Part shown: piece by piece, positions 61,472 through 64,000 of the stretch | How the letters are laid out: every line of letters starts with the position of its first letter | Position numbering within the stretch: the first letter of the stretch is position 1 | IMG/VR virus record: IMGVR_UViG_3300017743_000004 | Location: 1-64,000 of that record | DNA length: 64,000 bases | Strand: one strand, 5' to 3' | From: a virus | Position numbers and translations under genes: made by a program | Notes under the pieces: model-generated | The model's database searches: none | Seen by the model: only the letters and a program-made list of their open reading frames with translations | What the model was told of the DNA's origin: nothing

Positions 61472-62070
61472 CATATTTTCCTAAATCCTCCACAATAAAT
61501 AACCTATATTCTAATGGGGAACTCTTTAACCCTAAAACTAGAGATCCTTATGTAGGATATTATTATGAAACCCATAATGGAAAATATTTCGCAGGTAGAA
61601 ATCCTAATGAGTTAGCTACTCAAATTGAGTTAATTATTATTACTAGTGAAGAATCTGATTTGTTCCAAATACAAGATTTAAGATTCTCTACTGCAAATAA
61701 TATTAATTATTCTATCTTAAAAGAAGAATCTCAACAATTAGAAAAACTCCAACCATTCCTAAACTCTGTTCCCACTCCTACCCCCCAGGATTACCAAATA
61801 GGAGAATTCCAAAGATACTTTGCTAAAAAAGTAAATGAGGAAAAATACACAGAGATTTCTTTAACTACATTTAACGAGTTAAAAGCACAAGATCCAAAAT
61901 ATTTCTTTTCTCAATTCACACAATTTTCTTTACCTTGGAAATTAATAGGTGAAAAAGAACAAGTAGCTAGAACAAATAAAAACATAATCGAATTAACTGA
62001 GAGACAAAACAATGTATTTTTCCTTGGAAAATTCCTAAAATTTAATTACCTTCAGTTTTATAAAAACTAG
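61468..62070 (+). CDS. Baseplate-region structural protein
   Basis: The protein is 200 aa. Its N-terminal part, with YVGYYYETHNGKYFAGRNPNE, is a recurring module at the ends of marine T4-like baseplate operons. The rest is alpha/beta with no enzymatic motif. It overlaps the hub gene by ATGA. It may be a wedge or hub accessory protein. Confidence 0.5.
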   Translation: MTYFPKSSTINNLYSNGELFNPKTRDPYVGYYYETHNGKYFAGRNPNELATQIELIIITSEESDLFQIQDLRFSTANNINYSILKEESQQLEKLQPFLNSVPTPTPQDYQIGEFQRYFAKKVNEEKYTEISLTTFNELKAQDPKYFFSQFTQFSLPWKLIGEKEQVARTNKNIIELTERQNNVFFLGKFLKFNYLQFYKN

Positions 62071-62073
62071 GTT

Positions 62074-63287
62074 ATGTTTTGGTTAATAGAGACTCCTGAA
62101 CAATTTGAGGAGTTATGTTATAAAGGTTTTAAACAAGTGTATTTAGAGGTAGTGCCCTCTTTAGATTACATTAGCTGCATCTTTATAGCTACCCCTCAAA
62201 AAAATATATTTTATCAATTGACCATTCTGAGGCTTTATCCTTAGAGATAGATCCGGTTTTAAAATGGTTAGAGGGAATGGAAAAAATACAGGTAAAAAAT
62301 AAGGTAGATACTATACAATATTTACCATTTAAAAATATAGAGGATATTTCAATGCAAACATCCCACCCCACCATACATCCATCCATATTTCAGGATATAC
62401 AATCAAGAACACATAACATAAACTATACAGTGCCTATATCAAAGGTATTTGAAAAATGCGATGCAGCCTATGAGAAGGTAAAGCACTTACAATATAAACA
62501 ATATTATGACTTCTATAACACTAAAGCATCAATCGTGTTCGGTGCCCTCTCTAAAAACGGCATACCAATTGACACAAAACTATTCGAGGACAAATATGAG
62601 TATAAACCACCCTCAGATCAAATTTACCCCGAATACAACTTTAAAACAGCAACCCGCAGACCCTCTTGTTTATACAATGGTATAAACTTTCTAGCGTTAA
62701 ATAAAGAGGATGGTTCACGGGAGGTGATAAAGCCAAAGAACGATTGCGTTATAGAAATAGATATTTCATCTTACCATCCTACTATCTTAGCTAACTTAAT
62801 AGGTTATAATTTTGGTGGAGAAAACATTCACCAACATTTTGCTGATCTATACGGAGTAGATTATAAAAAAGCTAAAGAGCTTACATTCAAGCAACTATAT
62901 GGAGGAATATTTAAAGAATACAAAAACATAGAATTTTTCAAACAAACACAAACTTTTATAGATAATCTCCACTCCCAATATAACCAACAAGGTTATATAG
63001 AGTCTCCTATATCAAAATGGAGATTCGAAAAGGAAATTCTGGGGGAAATTAAGCCTCAAAAATTATTTAATTATTTATTGCAAGAGATAGAAACATCCCA
63101 GAATATTGGCTTGATGTGGGAAATATTTAAAACTTTAAATGGAAAAAATTCTTATTTATTTTTATACGTTTATGATGCGTTTGTCTTCGATTGGGATACC
63201 AAAGAGGATATTGAGGAAGTGGTTTCGATATTTAAAAAACGTGGTTTGGTAACCACCATCAAAACAGGAGAAACGTATAATTTGTAA
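62074..63287 (+). CDS. DNA polymerase palm (family-A-type), frame change near the start
   Basis: From ATG 62074 (MFWLIETPEQFEELCYKGF), the frame stops at 62244. At the A7 run 62198-62204 a -1 change joins it to the frame that continues to 63287 (ILSIDHSEALSLEIDP, then MEKIQ), about 404 aa in total. Motif A is EIDISSYHPTIL (catalytic Asp), motif B KELTFKQLYGG, and motif C YVYDAFVFD, with GYIESPISKWRFEKEI and NYLLQEIE resembling the NxxxQG region of family A. It lacks an obvious exonuclease domain, unlike T4 gp43. The 336-aa ORF from ATG 62277 would give the palm alone. Confidence 0.65.
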
Positions 63288-63295
63288 TATGTATA
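63288..63295 (+). promoter_or_regulatory. TATGTATA element before a small gene and gp32
   Basis: TATGTATA followed by ACAAAAT, 14 nt before the ATG at 63310. The ACAAAAT tail is the same as after the late octamer, so it may be a variant of that element. Confidence 0.35.
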
Positions 63296-63309
63296 ACAAA
63301 ATATATGTT

Positions 63310-63693
63310 ATGAATAAATTATATTGTACCTTTGTAGAAGAAGATCAAATTGAATCTAAAATTGAGGAATTAGGTACGCATTATTCTATCTTGAATAATA
63401 AGGTTTTCGCTTTATACATTAAATCAACTAATGAGTACGCTTTAACCTATAATATCGATAGGCAAGTAAATAGTGCTATCCCAACTAATACTATTCTAGT
63501 TCATAGAAAAAAAGAATCAAACACACTCTATACAATCAATGCTTTGAACGTGTTGATTAAAACTTTAAATGGAGGAGTAGTTGATACTAAATTCCCAATT
63601 CAGTGGATCCATTATAGAAATTGTATTTTACTTACAAATCATAATGATCTAAGACAATTAGATACAAAAGTCTACAAAATCTTTGAATTATAG
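63310..63693 (+). CDS. Hypothetical protein upstream of gp32
   Basis: The protein is 127 aa from ATG 63310. An in-frame ATG at 63289 adds seven residues but would lie within the TATGTATA element, so I prefer 63310. The sequence is alpha/beta (LYCTFVEEDQIESKIEELG, TKFPIQWIHYRNCILL) without a known motif. Its place between the polymerase and gp32 suggests a replication or recombination role. In T4, gp33 and gp59 lie near gp32, but no specific match is seen. Confidence 0.5.
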   Translation: MNKLYCTFVEEDQIESKIEELGTHYSILNNKVFALYIKSTNEYALTYNIDRQVNSAIPTNTILVHRKKESNTLYTINALNVLIKTLNGGVVDTKFPIQWIHYRNCILLTNHNDLRQLDTKVYKIFEL

Positions 63694-63751
63694 TTTGGTG
63701 GCTTAATCCCCAATCATTATATTTAGTCTATTATTAACCTTAAAATTAATT

Positions 63752-64000
63752 ATGGACTTAAATCAGATCAAATCAAAATTAGCTTCCATGCAACAGCCAC
63801 AAGGTGGCACGAGAGAGAAGCGCGACTTTACCAAGATCTTCTGGAAACCAAGAGAAGAAGGTAAGTATCAAATCAGGATTGTTCCTTCCAAGAACAACAA
63901 AAACAACCCATTCCAGGAAGTATTTGTACACTATGGAATTAACAAGTATCCTATGTTTGCCCTTACAAATTGGAATGAAAAAGATCCTATTGTAGAGTTT
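63752..64000 (+). CDS. 32: Single-stranded DNA-binding protein (gp32-like), truncated by window end
   Basis: Translation from ATG 63752 gives MDLNQIKSKLASMQ, then KIFWKPREEGKYQIRIVP, NPFQEVFVHYGINKYPMFALTNW and EKDPIVEF, the conserved N-terminal and core start of T4 gp32. The first 83 residues are present and the rest lies outside the window. gp32 coats ssDNA in replication and repair. It follows a spacer of 58 nt with no octamer copy. Confidence 0.85.
   Translation, partial: MDLNQIKSKLASMQQPQGGTREKRDFTKIFWKPREEGKYQIRIVPSKNNKNNPFQEVFVHYGINKYPMFALTNWNEKDPIVEF

Noticed and set aside
62277-63287. Family B polymerase assignment from the SSYHPTIL motif
   Set aside because: SSYHPTIL alone resembles DFxSLYPSI, but the KELTFKQLYGG and VYDAFVFD motifs and their order fit family A better.
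1-64000. tRNA genes, CRISPR arrays, insertion sequences, integrase or attachment sites
   Set aside because: I saw no cloverleaf, no regular direct repeats with spacers, no transposase and no recombinase. The long minus-strand ORFs are shadows of + strand genes.

Overview
This 64 kb window is a continuous piece of a large AT-rich, T4-like contractile-tailed phage genome. Every gene I can support lies on the + strand, packed end to end with ATGA/TAATG overlaps or very short gaps. The T4-type core is recognisable by motif and order: primase (gp61-like), large terminase (gp17), portal (gp20), prohead protease (gp21), scaffold (gp22), major capsid protein (gp23), neck proteins, tail sheath (gp18), tail tube (gp19), a gp26-like tail/baseplate chaperone, a tape-measure-like protein, baseplate hub and wedge proteins (including a gp53-like LysM protein), a DNA polymerase palm and the start of gp32 ssDNA-binding protein. 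The likely host is a marine Bacteroidetes/Flavobacteriia cell. This is inferred from the absence of Shine-Dalgarno sequences, A-rich start contexts, a 57-aa Hc1/histone-H1-like protein of the type common in Bacteroidetes, and several glycan-binding and polysaccharide-lyase-like virion proteins.

Layout. 0-8 kb: the end of a baseplate gene, a giant 1733-aa baseplate/tail protein and three accessory structural proteins. 8.1-10.2 kb: GIY-YIG-like nuclease, primase, PD-(D/E)XK nuclease. 10.2-25.6 kb: a long run of mostly uncharacterised proteins. Many begin with a short amphipathic leader ending in (L/I)-x-E, which resembles the T4 capsid-targeting sequence cut by gp21. This run includes a 1021-aa fusion of an NMNAT-like nucleotidyltransferase, an ADP-ribosyltransferase-like domain, a duplicated module, a basic region and an HExxH metallopeptidase-like domain. 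It also includes a P-loop kinase, a HAD nucleotidase-like protein, a Cys-rich protein, the Hc1-like protein and a cassette with an FAD oxidoreductase and a NadR-like kinase. 25.6-37 kb: spanin-like candidate, terminase, portal, protease, an inserted fibre-like gene, scaffold and capsid, closed by a strong terminator. 37-39.3 kb: amidinohydrolase (DDAH-like), phosphatidylserine decarboxylase, PhoH. 39.3-43.6 kb: small proteins and a trimeric fibre with YadA-head-like repeats. 43.6-50.9 kb: neck proteins and glycan-binding proteins. 51-62 kb: sheath, tube, chaperone with a probable frameshift, tape measure, and hub with a C-terminal M15-like peptidase. 62-64 kb: family-A-type DNA polymerase split by a frame change, a small unknown gene, gp32.

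Regulation. An octamer TATTTATA (or TATTTATT/C), usually followed by aacAAAAT, sits 3-18 nt before fifteen start codons, almost all of them head, tail or internal-protein genes. It is absent before the primase, nuclease and polymerase genes, and I interpret it as the late promoter. A TATGTATA variant precedes three auxiliary or replication genes. Three clear intrinsic terminators are visible. Three genes change frame at A7-A8/T7 runs. The one just upstream of the tape-measure gene fits the programmed frameshift of tail-assembly chaperones. The other two may be real slippage or assembly errors.

How it fits together. The structural genes build a T4-type virion. The unusual part is the large set of proteins that appear to be tagged for packaging inside the head, with enzymatic domains suited to acting on a newly infected cell (NAD-linked chemistry, nucleotide kinases and phosphatases, a protease, DNA-binding proteins). 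The PS decarboxylase, amidinohydrolase and PhoH genes would act on host metabolism later. No tRNA, CRISPR array, insertion sequence or integrase was found.
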